From NCBI GenBank assembly GCA_043785105.1, contig JAYVXO010000264.1:1-64000 (forward strand): 64,000 nt of DNA, read 5' to 3'. The position numbers were made by a program, and so were the translations under genes. Source of the stretch: Fimbriiglobus sp043785105 (GTDB lineage: Bacteria; Planctomycetota; Planctomycetia; Gemmatales; Gemmataceae). Below, piece by piece: positions 51,620-60,517 of this stretch. Each line of letters starts with the position of its first letter. Positions within the stretch are counted from its first letter, which is position 1. The notes beneath the pieces are model-generated. The model made no database searches. It was not told where the DNA came from and worked only from the letters and a program-made list of their open reading frames with translations.

Positions 51620-54232
51620 CTACTTCTTGTTGTTGAACGCCGGGTGTTGCTTGCGTCCGGCGGATTCCATGTAGGCGATCAGGTCGAGGATGTCATCGCT
51701 GGATAGCACATCCACGAGGTGGGCGGGCATCGGCGAAAGCTTCGCGGCCTTTCGGGTGTCGATGTCGCTCTTTTTGATTTCGATCCGCTTCGGGTCCAGC
51801 GAATCGGGTTGGACCGAAATCGTGGTGCGGTTTTCATCGACGACCCGACCAATTATTACCTTGCCATCAAGGGTGTTGAACTCTTCGTTTTGGTACTGCT
51901 CGGAGATCACCTTCGACGGTTCGATAATCGACTCCAACAACGCCCGGCGGTCGAAGCGGCTGGCGACGGCAGTCAGTTCCGGGCCGACGGCACCACCGTA
52001 GTCACTGAACCGATGGCACTTCGCGCACTGGGCGTCGGCGTAGGCTTGCTTGCCCTTCTCGAAGTCCCGGCCCTTGCTCGCCTTGTCCAGGATCGGCAGG
52101 ATGTCGTCCATCTTCCAGTCCTTCACGAAGGCTCGCGGCTTGGCTTCGACCGTGACCGTGGCCGCTTTGTCGATCGCCGCAATCATCGGCTCGAGTTCCT
52201 TACGTTCGGTCAGGGACAAGTTGGTGACGTACTCCTTCAGGAAGTTCTTCAGGAAGTTCGCGTAACTGTTGCCGTCCGCATACGGGCGCCCGGCCTCGTC
52301 GAACCACTTCGTCAGTTGGGCCGGGTGCGCCATCTTGCCTTTGTCCTTGGTCCAGTAGCCCAGGTACTCTTTGCGTTGGTCCAGCGTCCAGAACCCGATC
52401 GGCAGCGTTCGCAGGTGGAACAAGTAATGGAGGCGGTCTTCTTGGGTCTTCGCGTTCGCCATCAGCTTCAAACATTTCGCTAGCACTTTCGGCGATTGCA
52501 AGAAGATCAAAACCTGCGCCGCTTCACGGTTGAAGTCTTCATTCGTTGCCGGGAACAGCGCGTCGATTTCCGTCGTGAGCTTCCGGGCATAGTCAGCAGG
52601 AGGTGAACCGTGCCGTGTTGATGCAACCTGGATCACGCGGAGTTTATCGAGCTTCTGCGCGTCGCTCAACTTCGAGAGAGGAAGCTTTTCGAGCGCCGCG
52701 AGTAAGTCGGCCAAGTCCTTGTAGTCCCCGGCGCGGGCCAACGCCAACAACGCGGTCAACGCGGCGGTGGGTTGCTTCTCGGCGATGGCTTTGGCTTTCC
52801 ACTCCGCAACAGGTTGAAACTCGATGGCCACCCGTGCGGCAAACCGCAGGAACCGATCATCGCTGTTCAACTGCGGCCACGCGGTCGCCACGGCTTTGGC
52901 GTCCGTGTGCCCGTGGAACGCTTCGAGGGTGTGACGCAACGCACGTTCTTTTTCTCCGACTTTATCGTGCAGGTCTGCCTTCGCGGTCGGTTCCGTGCCG
53001 GTGTACGTGACCCGGTACAACGCCGACTGATTGTTCCGACCGCCGATGACGAAGTACATCGCCCCGTCGTCGCCGATCACCACGTCCGAGATGTTCAACG
53101 GCTTCTTCGGCGAGACGCCGTCAATCCCCTTCGGTGCCACGAGGTTCTCGAACGTCGCGTTGTAACTCGACCCGTTCGGGGTCATGTGAACCGCGATGAG
53201 GCGGCCATAAGACCAGTCGCTGACAAAAATCGCCTTCTGGTACTTCGCGGGGAACTTGGCCCCGACGCCATTGCAAACCCCCGTAGGCGAACCGACGCCG
53301 ACGTTCACGACCGGCGGCAGGTTGTCCGGGTAGTAGTCCGGCCACACGCCGGTGCCAGACCGCCAGCCGTGTTCGGACCCGATCGTGCAGTGGTTCACCC
53401 GCGTCGGGCGGTACCACGGCATCCCCCAATCCCATTCCATGTCGCTATCGAATGTGAACAGTTCCCCGTCGGCGTTGAACGTGAAGTCGTAAGCGTTGCG
53501 GAAGCCGCCGAGAACCAGTTCCCAGTCCTTGCCATCCGCGTCGGTACGGGCCACGTAGCCACCGGGGGCGAGAATCCCGGCCGCGTGGCCGTTGCCGTCC
53601 CATTGCCGTGGCAACAGCAAGTCTTCGCGGTAATCCTTGAACGGCGACTTCGGTGAAAGGCCGTCGGGAAGTTTGGTGTGGTTGCCGATCATCACGTAGA
53701 TTTTACCATCTTTGCCGAGGGCGATGGCGTGGGCGCCGTGTTCGCCGTTGGCCTTGAAATCCTTCAGTAATTTCACGTCGTCGTACTGGCCCGTTCCCTT
53801 CGTATCGCGGCAGCGGTACAGGCCATAGCCACCACCCGGACCAGCACCCATGACGTACAGGCTGTCATGAGCGTTCAGAATGCCCATGAGTTCGCTGATC
53901 GGCAGATCCAGCTTTTCCATGATCTCCACTTGGCCGTCTTTCAACGTCGCACGCACAACGGGTTGGTTGCGCTGACCGCTGATAATCAACCGCCCTTTGT
54001 TGTCCTTGCCCATGTTGATCCACGAGCCTTCCGTCGTCGGGTCAGCCGTGTAAATCAGATCAACCTTAAACCCTGGCGCGGTGGTGAGGTCGCTCGGTGA
54101 CGTGGCCTCGCGTTTCTGCGGCGGCTTTTTATCTTGTTGCTTCTTGGCCTGCGCCTTTTTCTGCGGTTCTTGGGCCTCGCCAAAGGCCGCAAGACCGATG
54201 ACGGCGAGTAGTAGCAAAACAAATCGAGACAC
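51620..54232 (-). CDS. Secreted sorbosone-dehydrogenase-like propeller with cytochrome c domain
   Basis: 870 residues from the GTG at 54232, with AAAGG seven bases upstream; TTG at 54247 is an alternative. Signal peptide FVLLLLAVIGLAAFGEAQ, a Lys/Gln-rich linker, then a six-bladed propeller (APGFKVDLIYTADPTTEGSW; FRNAYDFTFNADGELFTFDS DMEWDWG; FVSDWSYGRLIAVHM). A helical region precedes the C-terminal cytochrome c domain with YADAQCAKCHRFSDYGGAVGP and the distal MPAHLVDVLSSDDILDLIAY. Reaction likely sugar or aldehyde oxidation feeding electrons to the haem. Convergent with the related PVC-type gene, but the domain architecture differs, so it is not a simple duplicate. Confidence 0.92.
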   Translation of the reverse strand: MSRFVLLLLAVIGLAAFGEAQEPQKKAQAKKQQDKKPPQKREATSPSDLTTAPGFKVDLIYTADPTTEGSWINMGKDNKGRLIISGQRNQPVVRATLKDGQVEIMEKLDLPISELMGILNAHDSLYVMGAGPGGGYGLYRCRDTKGTGQYDDVKLLKDFKANGEHGAHAIALGKDGKIYVMIGNHTKLPDGLSPKSPFKDYREDLLLPRQWDGNGHAAGILAPGGYVARTDADGKDWELVLGGFRNAYDFTFNADGELFTFDSDMEWDWGMPWYRPTRVNHCTIGSEHGWRSGTGVWPDYYPDNLPPVVNVGVGSPTGVCNGVGAKFPAKYQKAIFVSDWSYGRLIAVHMTPNGSSYNATFENLVAPKGIDGVSPKKPLNISDVVIGDDGAMYFVIGGRNNQSALYRVTYTGTEPTAKADLHDKVGEKERALRHTLEAFHGHTDAKAVATAWPQLNSDDRFLRFAARVAIEFQPVAEWKAKAIAEKQPTAALTALLALARAGDYKDLADLLAALEKLPLSKLSDAQKLDKLRVIQVASTRHGSPPADYARKLTTEIDALFPATNEDFNREAAQVLIFLQSPKVLAKCLKLMANAKTQEDRLHYLFHLRTLPIGFWTLDQRKEYLGYWTKDKGKMAHPAQLTKWFDEAGRPYADGNSYANFLKNFLKEYVTNLSLTERKELEPMIAAIDKAATVTVEAKPRAFVKDWKMDDILPILDKASKGRDFEKGKQAYADAQCAKCHRFSDYGGAVGPELTAVASRFDRRALLESIIEPSKVISEQYQNEEFNTLDGKVIIGRVVDENRTTISVQPDSLDPKRIEIKKSDIDTRKAAKLSPMPAHLVDVLSSDDILDLIAYMESAGRKQHPAFNNKK

Positions 54233-54391
54233 GGGAGAGCCTTTCAAAGTCGGGGAGGAGCGGCGGGAGTTCGGGAATGGTCGCGGTCGGTGTGTTCACC
54301 AATACTGGGTGTAGTTTGTACTGGAAGTGGAGGTTCGTCAAGCACTTGTTTCGATGGCAGCAAACTCGCCCCTGTTTTTGGGACCGATCGG

Positions 54392-54652
54392 CAACGGCGG
54401 TGGACGCGGTTAGCGGCCCGCGATCCGGTGGTGCGGGACCGCCCGGCGCGGGACGTTGTGCCCGCGTTGTGGACCGAGGTGCTGGGGATCGCCCGCAACC
54501 GCCGCCCGGTGACGCCGTTGACCGTGTCGGGATTCTGGACCGAACTGGCCCGCCTGGGCGGGTACCAGAAGAACCCGCAGACCCACCCGCCCGGCTGGTC
54601 CCAACGCCAAAAACTCATCCAATACCACCAATCCCTGAAAAAGCTGCTCTGA
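54392..54652 (+). pseudogene. Transposase C-terminal remnant (IS4-like)
   Basis: A GC-rich frame ends at 54652 with PLTVSGFWTELARLGGYQKN and PPGWSQRQKLIQYHQSLKKL. The segment ARLGGYxxx...PPGW is like the end of IS4-type transposases known from planctomycetes. It is preceded by ALWTEVLGIARNRRPVTPLT. No catalytic DDE region and no SD remain upstream. Similarity rests on pattern; a searched alignment would decide. Confidence 0.5.
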
Positions 54653-54660
54653 ACTGTCAG

Positions 54661-54754
54661 CCGTGAGGGAGTGGCCCAACCGACCGACCTGGATTCGTCT
54701 CCTGGCATACAACACTGCGTTTCGTGGGAGACTGTTTGGGCCACTCCCTCACGG
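54661..54754. repeat. 94-bp element with 19-bp perfect terminal inverted repeats
   Basis: CCGTGAGGGAGTGGCCCAA at 54661-54679 and its exact complement at 54736-54754. The 56-base interior has GTCTCC/GGGAGAC-type pairing and does not code. It lies immediately after the transposase remnant, in a gap without genes between 54653 and 54872. Confidence 0.85.
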
Positions 54755-54872
54755 TCGTGGCTCGGATGGGTCAAGCCGTCATACCAGTTGGATCGGCACG
54801 GACAGTTCGCGCGAATCGAGATAGACTGTCCTGCGTCACCGTTGCCCCTTTGCTCGCTAGCGCCGTGAATTC

Positions 54873-55907
54873 ATGCCCCGTCTCGTTTACGTGTACTCCG
54901 AAGATTCCGACGAAGCCGGTGTCCTCAAGGCCTTACCGGAACTGGCTGAGTGGAATTGCTCGTCGTTTGAAATCGACTCCCGAACCGATTCCCGTGATTT
55001 CTGGGCCGCGCGGAAGTCCATCAACGCTTTCGCGCCGGATGTTCTCCACGTCGTCGGGCACACTGCCGCGCGCTTCGCTTGCCTTTTGTTCGTTCCGTAT
55101 ATCGGACTGCGTCGTCGCCCCAAACTCATCGTTTCCCAAAATGACCGACCCGATCCCGGCGTGATGGGTTTCATGAACCGTCGGGTGAACAGGCTCGCGG
55201 ACACGGTCGTGACTCAGACCGATGCTGAAGCCGAGCGATACCGGAACCAGGGGGTCTTACCGGAGCGGATTCACAAGATTCCGCCTGGCGGCGTAGCGCC
55301 TGGGAGCGGTAATCAGGGTGCCGATGCGGTTCGAGATTGGCTGACGGTTCCGAGGTCCGCACGACTCGTGATGGTTGCCGGGCGGTTCGACACCGATTCG
55401 GGAATGAAGGAAGCGATTTGGGCGTTCGATATTTTGAAGTACGCGCATCGCGACGTTTACTTGGTACTAATCGGGGACGGACCTCAAGATGAGCGGCTCC
55501 GCCAACTGAGTCACGCGATCGGCTTCGATGACAATCGAGTCCGGTTTGCCGGATCACGATCCAACCGGCGGGTACTGTTCGCGCTCGCGGAGGTCGTGTG
55601 GATCACCCATGATCGCGGCGGAGTCAACATCGCTGCGGACGCGATGGCAGCCGGCAAGCCGGTCGTTGCGTTCTTCACGCCGGAGCTTGCTGAAATCATC
55701 GAAGACAATGTGACCGGGCGGTTCGTGGCATCCGGAGACAAAGTCCAACTCGCGGCTGTGACGAACGAACTCCTGGCGAATCCCGAAATGGCGAAGCAGA
55801 TGGGCGAGGCCGGTCGAACGCGGGCAACAACACACTTTGCACTGGCACCAATGGTGGCGCGATTCTCGGTAATTTACGATAAACTAATGACAGACGGCCC
55901 GCGTTAG
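54873..55907 (+). CDS. GT4-type glycosyltransferase without EX7E motif
   Basis: 344 residues; ATG at 54873. A GT-B fold: N-terminal Rossmann half (YVYSEDSDEAGVL; APDVLHVVGHTAARFACLL), a nucleotide-binding C-terminal half with LVMVAGRFDTDSGMKEAIWA, VYLVLIGDGPQDERLRQ and IAADAMAAGKPVVAFF. The glutamates usually found in EX7E before AMAAG are replaced (HDRGGVNIAAD-type sequence), so retaining catalysis of the usual type is uncertain. Next to glgC in the same direction, which suggests a role in glycogen or polysaccharide synthesis, but it is not a GlgA by sequence. Codon use is ordinary. Confidence 0.85.
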   Translation: MPRLVYVYSEDSDEAGVLKALPELAEWNCSSFEIDSRTDSRDFWAARKSINAFAPDVLHVVGHTAARFACLLFVPYIGLRRRPKLIVSQNDRPDPGVMGFMNRRVNRLADTVVTQTDAEAERYRNQGVLPERIHKIPPGGVAPGSGNQGADAVRDWLTVPRSARLVMVAGRFDTDSGMKEAIWAFDILKYAHRDVYLVLIGDGPQDERLRQLSHAIGFDDNRVRFAGSRSNRRVLFALAEVVWITHDRGGVNIAADAMAAGKPVVAFFTPELAEIIEDNVTGRFVASGDKVQLAAVTNELLANPEMAKQMGEAGRTRATTHFALAPMVARFSVIYDKLMTDGPR

Positions 55908-55962
55908 GTGACACTGTGCCAGGGTGCCATCACTCAGGGGTGCCATCACTGGAGAACGTGTT

Positions 55963-57228
55963 ATGTTGCGGAGTGTCCTGACAGTCATCTTGGCGGGCGG
56001 TCGTGGGACGCGGTTGGAACCGTTGACGCGCGATCGGACCAAACCCGCCGTGCCGTTCGGGGGGATGTACCGCATCATCGACTTCACGTTGTCGAATTGT
56101 GTCAACAGCGGGTTGCGTCAAATCCAGGTGCTGACGCAGTTCAAATCGCGGAGCCTTGATCGCCACATTCGGCGCGGTTGGAACTTCTTGAGCACGGAGT
56201 TGGGTGAGACGATTGAAGTGCTGCCACCGCAACAGCGCATCGACGAGAACTGGTACAAGGGCACGGCGGACGCGCTTTATCAGAACATTTACAGCATCGA
56301 GAAAGACGCCCCCGAAGAGATTATGATTCTGGCCGGCGACCACATCTACAAGATGGACTACAGCCACATGGTTCGCGCCCACCGGGAGCGCGGCGCCGAC
56401 CTCACCATCGGGTGCATTCCCGTGTTGCTGGGCGAAGTCCGGCAGTTCGGCATCTTGCAGATCGACCGCGAAACCCGTGTCATTGGCTTCCAGGAAAAGC
56501 CCGCGTCCGCAGTGCCGATGTCAGATTTTCCCGGCCACGCGCTCGGGTCGATGGGCATCTACGTTTTCAACACGCGGGTGCTGTTTGAACGGCTGTGTGA
56601 AGACGCGGCCCGCACGGACAGTAGCCACGATTTCGGCAAGGACATCATCCCGGAAATGATCGCCGACGGGCACCGCGTTTATGCTCATCGCTTTCACGAT
56701 GAGAACCGCAAGGCGATGCCGTACTGGCGCGACGTGGGCACTCTCGACGCCTATTACCAGGCGAATATCGACTTGATCGGCGTAGAACCCGTGCTGAATC
56801 TGTACGACGACCGCTGGCCGATCCGCACTTGGCAGCCGCAATCCCCACCGCCGAAATTCGTGTTCAGCGAAGACGGCCCGCTTGGTGTCGCCCGGCGGGG
56901 CCAAGCGCTGGACAGCCTCGTGTCGCCGGGTTGCATTGTGTCCGGCGGGCAAGTGCGGCGGAGCATTCTTTCGCCCCAAGTCCGCGTCAACAGCTACGCC
57001 ACAGTCGAAGATTCGATCTTGTTTGAAGGGGTAAACGTCGGGCGGTATTGTCGCATTCGCCGCGCAATCATCGACAAAGACGTGAAGCTACCACCCTACA
57101 CAGTCCTGGGGTACGACAGCGAGTTCGACCGCGCACGCGGGTTCACGATCACCGAGCAAGGCATCGTCGTGGTACCAAAGTCCGAACCGCCAGAGACGTT
57201 TCAATCGCCCAACAAGTTACCAATTTAG
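55963..57228 (+). CDS. glgC: Glucose-1-phosphate adenylyltransferase
   Basis: 421 residues, normal; the ATG at 55963 has GGAG eight bases upstream. It makes ADP-glucose for glycogen and is usually allosterically regulated. Motifs are LAGGRGTRLEPLTRDRTKPAVP (nucleotide and phosphate binding), FGGMYRIIDFTLSNCVNSG, WYKGTADALYQN, AGDHIYKMDYSHM and GFQEKPASAVPMSD. The C-terminal part is a left-handed beta-helix (VSPGCIVSGGQVRRSILSPQ). A short direct repeat GGTGCCATCACT occurs twice 16 bases apart before the start (near 55924). Probably co-transcribed with the glycosyltransferase upstream. Confidence 0.97.
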   Translation: MLRSVLTVILAGGRGTRLEPLTRDRTKPAVPFGGMYRIIDFTLSNCVNSGLRQIQVLTQFKSRSLDRHIRRGWNFLSTELGETIEVLPPQQRIDENWYKGTADALYQNIYSIEKDAPEEIMILAGDHIYKMDYSHMVRAHRERGADLTIGCIPVLLGEVRQFGILQIDRETRVIGFQEKPASAVPMSDFPGHALGSMGIYVFNTRVLFERLCEDAARTDSSHDFGKDIIPEMIADGHRVYAHRFHDENRKAMPYWRDVGTLDAYYQANIDLIGVEPVLNLYDDRWPIRTWQPQSPPPKFVFSEDGPLGVARRGQALDSLVSPGCIVSGGQVRRSILSPQVRVNSYATVEDSILFEGVNVGRYCRIRRAIIDKDVKLPPYTVLGYDSEFDRARGFTITEQGIVVVPKSEPPETFQSPNKLPI

Positions 57229-57238
57229 GTTGAACAGA

Positions 57239-57374
57239 TCACCACGAATAACACGAATCAGACGAATGAAATCAAAGCATGCAAGTCCAGCAGGAATCTA
57301 ACGGCGAGCGAGTTCCCCGAGCAAGCTTCTTCGATATTAATTCTGATTCGTTTGATTCGTGCTATTCGTGGTGA
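57239..57374. repeat. ACCACGAAT inverted-repeat element, copy 2
   Basis: Left arm 57239-57267 and right arm 57346-57374 are inverted repeats with two mismatches in 29. The core again begins GAAATC and ends TTCTG, as in the copy at 11326-11466, while the middle of the core differs. It overlaps no gene and lies between glgC and the opposing hypothetical gene. Confidence 0.85.
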
Positions 57375-57399
57375 GAACGGTGATCGGCCCAGGTGCTGT

Positions 57400-58275
57400 C
57401 TACATCGGGTCATCTTTCACGTCGCGGAACTGGTCAGTCTTGCCGAATTGGGTGGGGTCGAACGTGCCACGGGCTTCGGACTCGACGAGGCGGAGGCGGG
57501 TTTCCAGTTCGCGGAGTTTTAGGGTCAACGTCTCCAGTTTCATCGACAGGTCGTCACGCGGTTTCAGGCGGGGGACTTCGGGGTAGTTCAGTTGGCGTTG
57601 CAGTGCTGCGAACAAGTACAACGGGTCACGCCCTCGGCTGGCGTTGGCGATTTTGCCTTCGCGGTCGCCGTACAGCGGCGGCACTGGCGGCACGTAGTCG
57701 CGGTTAGTGCGTCGCTGATCGGTCACGTAGAGTACCGAACGCAAGTAGACGAGGTCGCAGAAATCCACCACCCCTGCTTGGCGGCGAACCATGTCGATGT
57801 ACGCCGCCCAATCGGGGCCGTAGATCGGGTCTAACGCCACTGCTTTCAGCCCCTCGTCGTAGCCCAGGCGATTCCGTGCGATCGTTTCAAACTGGTAAAC
57901 GAACAGGCCGGCGGGCGTGGGGTTATTGGCTTTGTACGTCGCTTCCCGTTCGAGAATGAGCAACGCAATCGGCATCGTCAGGCGTTGCTTCTCGTCTTCC
58001 GCTTGCTTCATCACGAAGGTTTGGAACGCGGTGAAGTAGTGCGGCAACAGGCCGAAGCCGATCGAGAGCCGCCCCGAGTGTTTCAACTCCGTGGCGACGA
58101 ATTGAATCGCCAACGGCAACCGCGTCGTCGTCAACACTTCCTGGTGAATGCGACTCAATACATCCTGCGCCGGCATGTTCTCCAGCACCCGCTCCCGGAA
58201 ATTCCGGAAGAAGTAAGCCTGTTCAACACATTCGTCGTGGTCGGGCAGAACGCCCGGCGTCGGTTCGGTAGCCAT
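57400..58275 (-). CDS. Planctomycete hypothetical protein, 291 aa
   Basis: ATG at 58275; no clear SD. Soluble alpha-rich protein without signal or membrane segment. Notable segments are DECVEQAYFFRNFRERVLEN, PTPAGLFVYQFETIARNRLG, and a C-terminal heptad stretch (SMKLETLTLKLRELETRLRL). It ends FGKTDQFRDVKDDPM. The layout looks like an uncharacterised planctomycete family with a C-terminal coiled coil. No catalytic motif seen. Upstream (58276-58507) lies a degenerate repeat relative. Confidence 0.8.
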   Translation of the reverse strand: MATEPTPGVLPDHDECVEQAYFFRNFRERVLENMPAQDVLSRIHQEVLTTTRLPLAIQFVATELKHSGRLSIGFGLLPHYFTAFQTFVMKQAEDEKQRLTMPIALLILEREATYKANNPTPAGLFVYQFETIARNRLGYDEGLKAVALDPIYGPDWAAYIDMVRRQAGVVDFCDLVYLRSVLYVTDQRRTNRDYVPPVPPLYGDREGKIANASRGRDPLYLFAALQRQLNYPEVPRLKPRDDLSMKLETLTLKLRELETRLRLVESEARGTFDPTQFGKTDQFRDVKDDPM

Positions 58276-58507
58276 GTCGGTATCTTACTGCGTTTTGTTC
58301 CCAGCCTAATCCCAGGCATAGCTCAGGGCTGACGTCATGACGCTTCCAGGGCCGAAAACCCGTTGATGACTGAGTGTCAAAAAGTTTTTGCCAGACCCCA
58401 TCATGTTCTTGTCCGAACTGCCTGTAGTAACTCTTGTGCCGTCGTGGTAGCATGATTTTTAGCCGGTGCGAGAGCCACTGACGGTTTTCGCCGGCAGGGA
58501 GTGTGCC

Positions 58508-58972
58508 ATGATCCGCGTCAAAAAGATCTTGTACCCCACGGATTTCTCGTCGTACTCCAATCAGGCGTACTTCCACGCGCTCGGCCTCGCCGAGGCGTAT
58601 GGTGCCAGCCTCACGATTGTGTACGTCTACACGCCCGGCTCCGAACGCCAGGGCGACCCCTCCGCCGAACGGCGCTATTGGCGAAACCAACTCGAACAAA
58701 TTCGCCCGACGAACGCGAACATCCCCGTCAGCCACGTGTTGCTGGAAGGGGATGCCGCCACCGAAATCGTGGAGTACGCCGACGAAGCGGGCGTCGATGT
58801 CATCATCATCGGCACGCACGGCCGCACCGGGGTGGATCGTCTGGTCATGGGAAGTGTCGCAGAAAAAGTGATGCGGGAATCGACCTGCTCCGTCCTCGTC
58901 GTGAAACTCCCCCGTGGTAGCCGTTCGACGGAACGCCCCCATATGGAAGTCACCAGTGGTGTGAATGTTTGA
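58508..58972 (+). CDS. Universal stress protein (UspA family)
   Basis: 154 residues; the ATG at 58508 has GGGAG six bases upstream, and the longer frame from 58466 is not needed. Usp fold: VKKILYPTDFSSYSNQAYFH at the N-terminus, the central VSHVLLEGDAATEIVEYADE and the C-terminal ATP-binding signature GTHGRTGVDRLVMGSVAEKV followed by TCSVLVVK. The G-2x-G-9x-GS pattern marks the ATP-binding subgroup. Stress role by family only; followed by a terminator palindrome. Confidence 0.95.
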   Translation: MIRVKKILYPTDFSSYSNQAYFHALGLAEAYGASLTIVYVYTPGSERQGDPSAERRYWRNQLEQIRPTNANIPVSHVLLEGDAATEIVEYADEAGVDVIIIGTHGRTGVDRLVMGSVAEKVMRESTCSVLVVKLPRGSRSTERPHMEVTSGVNV

Positions 58973-59016
58973 AGTGATTCCTGATGACCACGAACCCCGA
59001 AAGCCCACAAACCCCG

Positions 59017-59046
59017 AAAGCCCACGAACGATCGTTCGTGGGCTTT
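59017..59046 (+). terminator. 30-bp perfect palindrome (copy 3)
   Basis: AAAGCCCACGAACGATCG and its mirror complement; perfect and followed by TT AA. It lies 44 bases after the UspA stop, and a shortened half copy (CGAAAGCCCACAAACCC) precedes it. Same core GAACGATCGTTC as 26240 and 35481. Confidence 0.8.
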
Positions 59047-59144
59047 TTAACGGTGTGACTCACAACATCACTAACTCGCTTTCCCCTCTGTCTTCATGTA
59101 TGCTTGGTATCGCAGTCCCACCACACTCAACGGAGGTTTCCGTC

Positions 59145-60434
59145 ATGTTGTCACGTCGTCATTTTCTCGGGGCATCGGGGGCACTCATCACGGGGGCGCC
59201 GTTGGTGCGGTCGTTCGGGGCGGATGAGGTCAAGGACAAAGTGCGCCTAGCCGTGATCGGCGTGGCGGATCGCGGGGCAGCGAACTTGGCGGGTGTTGCG
59301 ACGGAGAACATTGTCGCCTTGTGCGAAGTGGATGAACCCAGAGCAGGGAAGGCGAGCGAGCAGTTCCCGAACGCCAAGTTCTTTACCGATTATCGCAAGA
59401 TGTTCGACGCCGTCGGCAAGGACTTCGACGCGGTCGTGGTCAGCACCCCGGACCACACCCACGCCAACGCGGCGCTCATGGGAATGCGGTTAGGGAAGCA
59501 CACGTATTGCGAAAAGCCGCTTGCCAAGTCGGTCCACGAAGTGCGGTTGATGCAGAAGGTCGCGGTGGAAAAGAAGCTTGTCACGCAAATGGGCACGCAG
59601 ATTCACGCCGAGAACAACTACCGCCGCGTCGTCGAGATTGTGAAAAGTGGCAAGCTCGGCACGATCAAGAAGGTCGATGTGTGGTGTGCCCGCAAGCCGG
59701 ACGGCGGCAAAAAGATTCAGCCCACGGTGCCAGTGAAGTTTGACATCAACCAATGGCTCGGCCCAGTTCCCGAAGAATTCTTCTACGCCGACTTCAAAAA
59801 CTGGCCGCACTTCAACTGGCGGTGGTGGTGGGCGTTCGGCGGCGGCACGTTGCAGGACATGGGCTGCCACTTCATGGACCTCGCGTTCTGGGCGCTCGAC
59901 CTCGGCGCCCCCACGTCGGTGAAGGCCACCGGCAACGCCATCCCCGGCGCAGAAAACAAGGTGCCGGAGAAGCTACAAGTCGATTACCAAATCCCCGCGT
60001 TGAACGGCAGACCAGCCGTTCCTGTGACTTGGTACCACGGCGTTGAGGGGCCGAACTTGGCCGGGACGGGCAACATCCGCGGCTTCCCCAACGGCGTGTT
60101 ATTCACCGGCGAAAAAGGGACGCTGGTAGCGGATTACGGCAAGTTCAAACTCTCCCCGGATGAGTTCGCCAAAGACTTCCACGCACCCGACCAGTCGATC
60201 GCCAAGTCCGTCGGCCATCACCGCGAATGGCTCAACGCCATCCGTGGCACCGGCAAACCGCTGTGCGAATTCGGTTACGCCGGCGTGCTAACGGAGACGG
60301 TTCTGTTGGGGAACGTGGCGTACCGCACCGGCCAAGAATTAACCTGGGACACCGTCGCCGGAAAAGTGACCAACACCAAAGACGCGGACCAGTACATCGA
60401 GTGCCCCACCCGCAAGGGTTGGGAACTCGGGTAA
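59145..60434 (+). CDS. Gfo/Idh/MocA-family oxidoreductase, Tat-exported
   Basis: 429 residues; the ATG at 59145 has GGAGG eight bases upstream. The N-terminus MLSRRHFLGASGALITGAP is a twin-arginine signal. The Rossmann domain (about 30-160) has VRLAVIGVADRGAANLAG and the EKPLAKS motif (TYCEKPLAKSVHEV). The C-terminal domain has the usual beta sheet with GGGTLQDMGCHFMDLAFWA (histidine expected in the active site). The family oxidises or epimerises sugars with NAD(P), and the Tat route keeps a bound cofactor. Context (UspA, PadR) does not show the substrate. Confidence 0.94.
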   Translation: MLSRRHFLGASGALITGAPLVRSFGADEVKDKVRLAVIGVADRGAANLAGVATENIVALCEVDEPRAGKASEQFPNAKFFTDYRKMFDAVGKDFDAVVVSTPDHTHANAALMGMRLGKHTYCEKPLAKSVHEVRLMQKVAVEKKLVTQMGTQIHAENNYRRVVEIVKSGKLGTIKKVDVWCARKPDGGKKIQPTVPVKFDINQWLGPVPEEFFYADFKNWPHFNWRWWWAFGGGTLQDMGCHFMDLAFWALDLGAPTSVKATGNAIPGAENKVPEKLQVDYQIPALNGRPAVPVTWYHGVEGPNLAGTGNIRGFPNGVLFTGEKGTLVADYGKFKLSPDEFAKDFHAPDQSIAKSVGHHREWLNAIRGTGKPLCEFGYAGVLTETVLLGNVAYRTGQELTWDTVAGKVTNTKDADQYIECPTRKGWELG

Positions 60435-60456
60435 GGAAAGCACCCCGCAACACCTC

Positions 60457-60508
60457 ATACCTTGGACCGTGATGTATTGAGCTTGCAATACCTCACGGTC
60501 CAAGGTAT
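60457..60508. promoter_or_regulatory. 23-bp inverted repeat directly before padR
   Basis: ATACCTTGGACCGTGATGTATTG-type arm at 60457-60479 and its complement at 60486-60508 have one mismatch in 23; the loop is AGCTTG. The right arm ends 9 bases before the PadR ATG. PadR proteins bind palindromes near their own start, so this is a good candidate for autoregulation; the position would also form an mRNA hairpin close to the start codon, and no SD is visible. Confidence 0.6.
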
Positions 60509-60517
60509 TCCTCTCGC

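Noticed and set aside
54290..54652. Functional 120-aa gene
   Set aside because: No SD, the N-terminal third has no coding character and overlaps the promoter region of the neighbouring gene; only the C-terminal part resembles a transposase.
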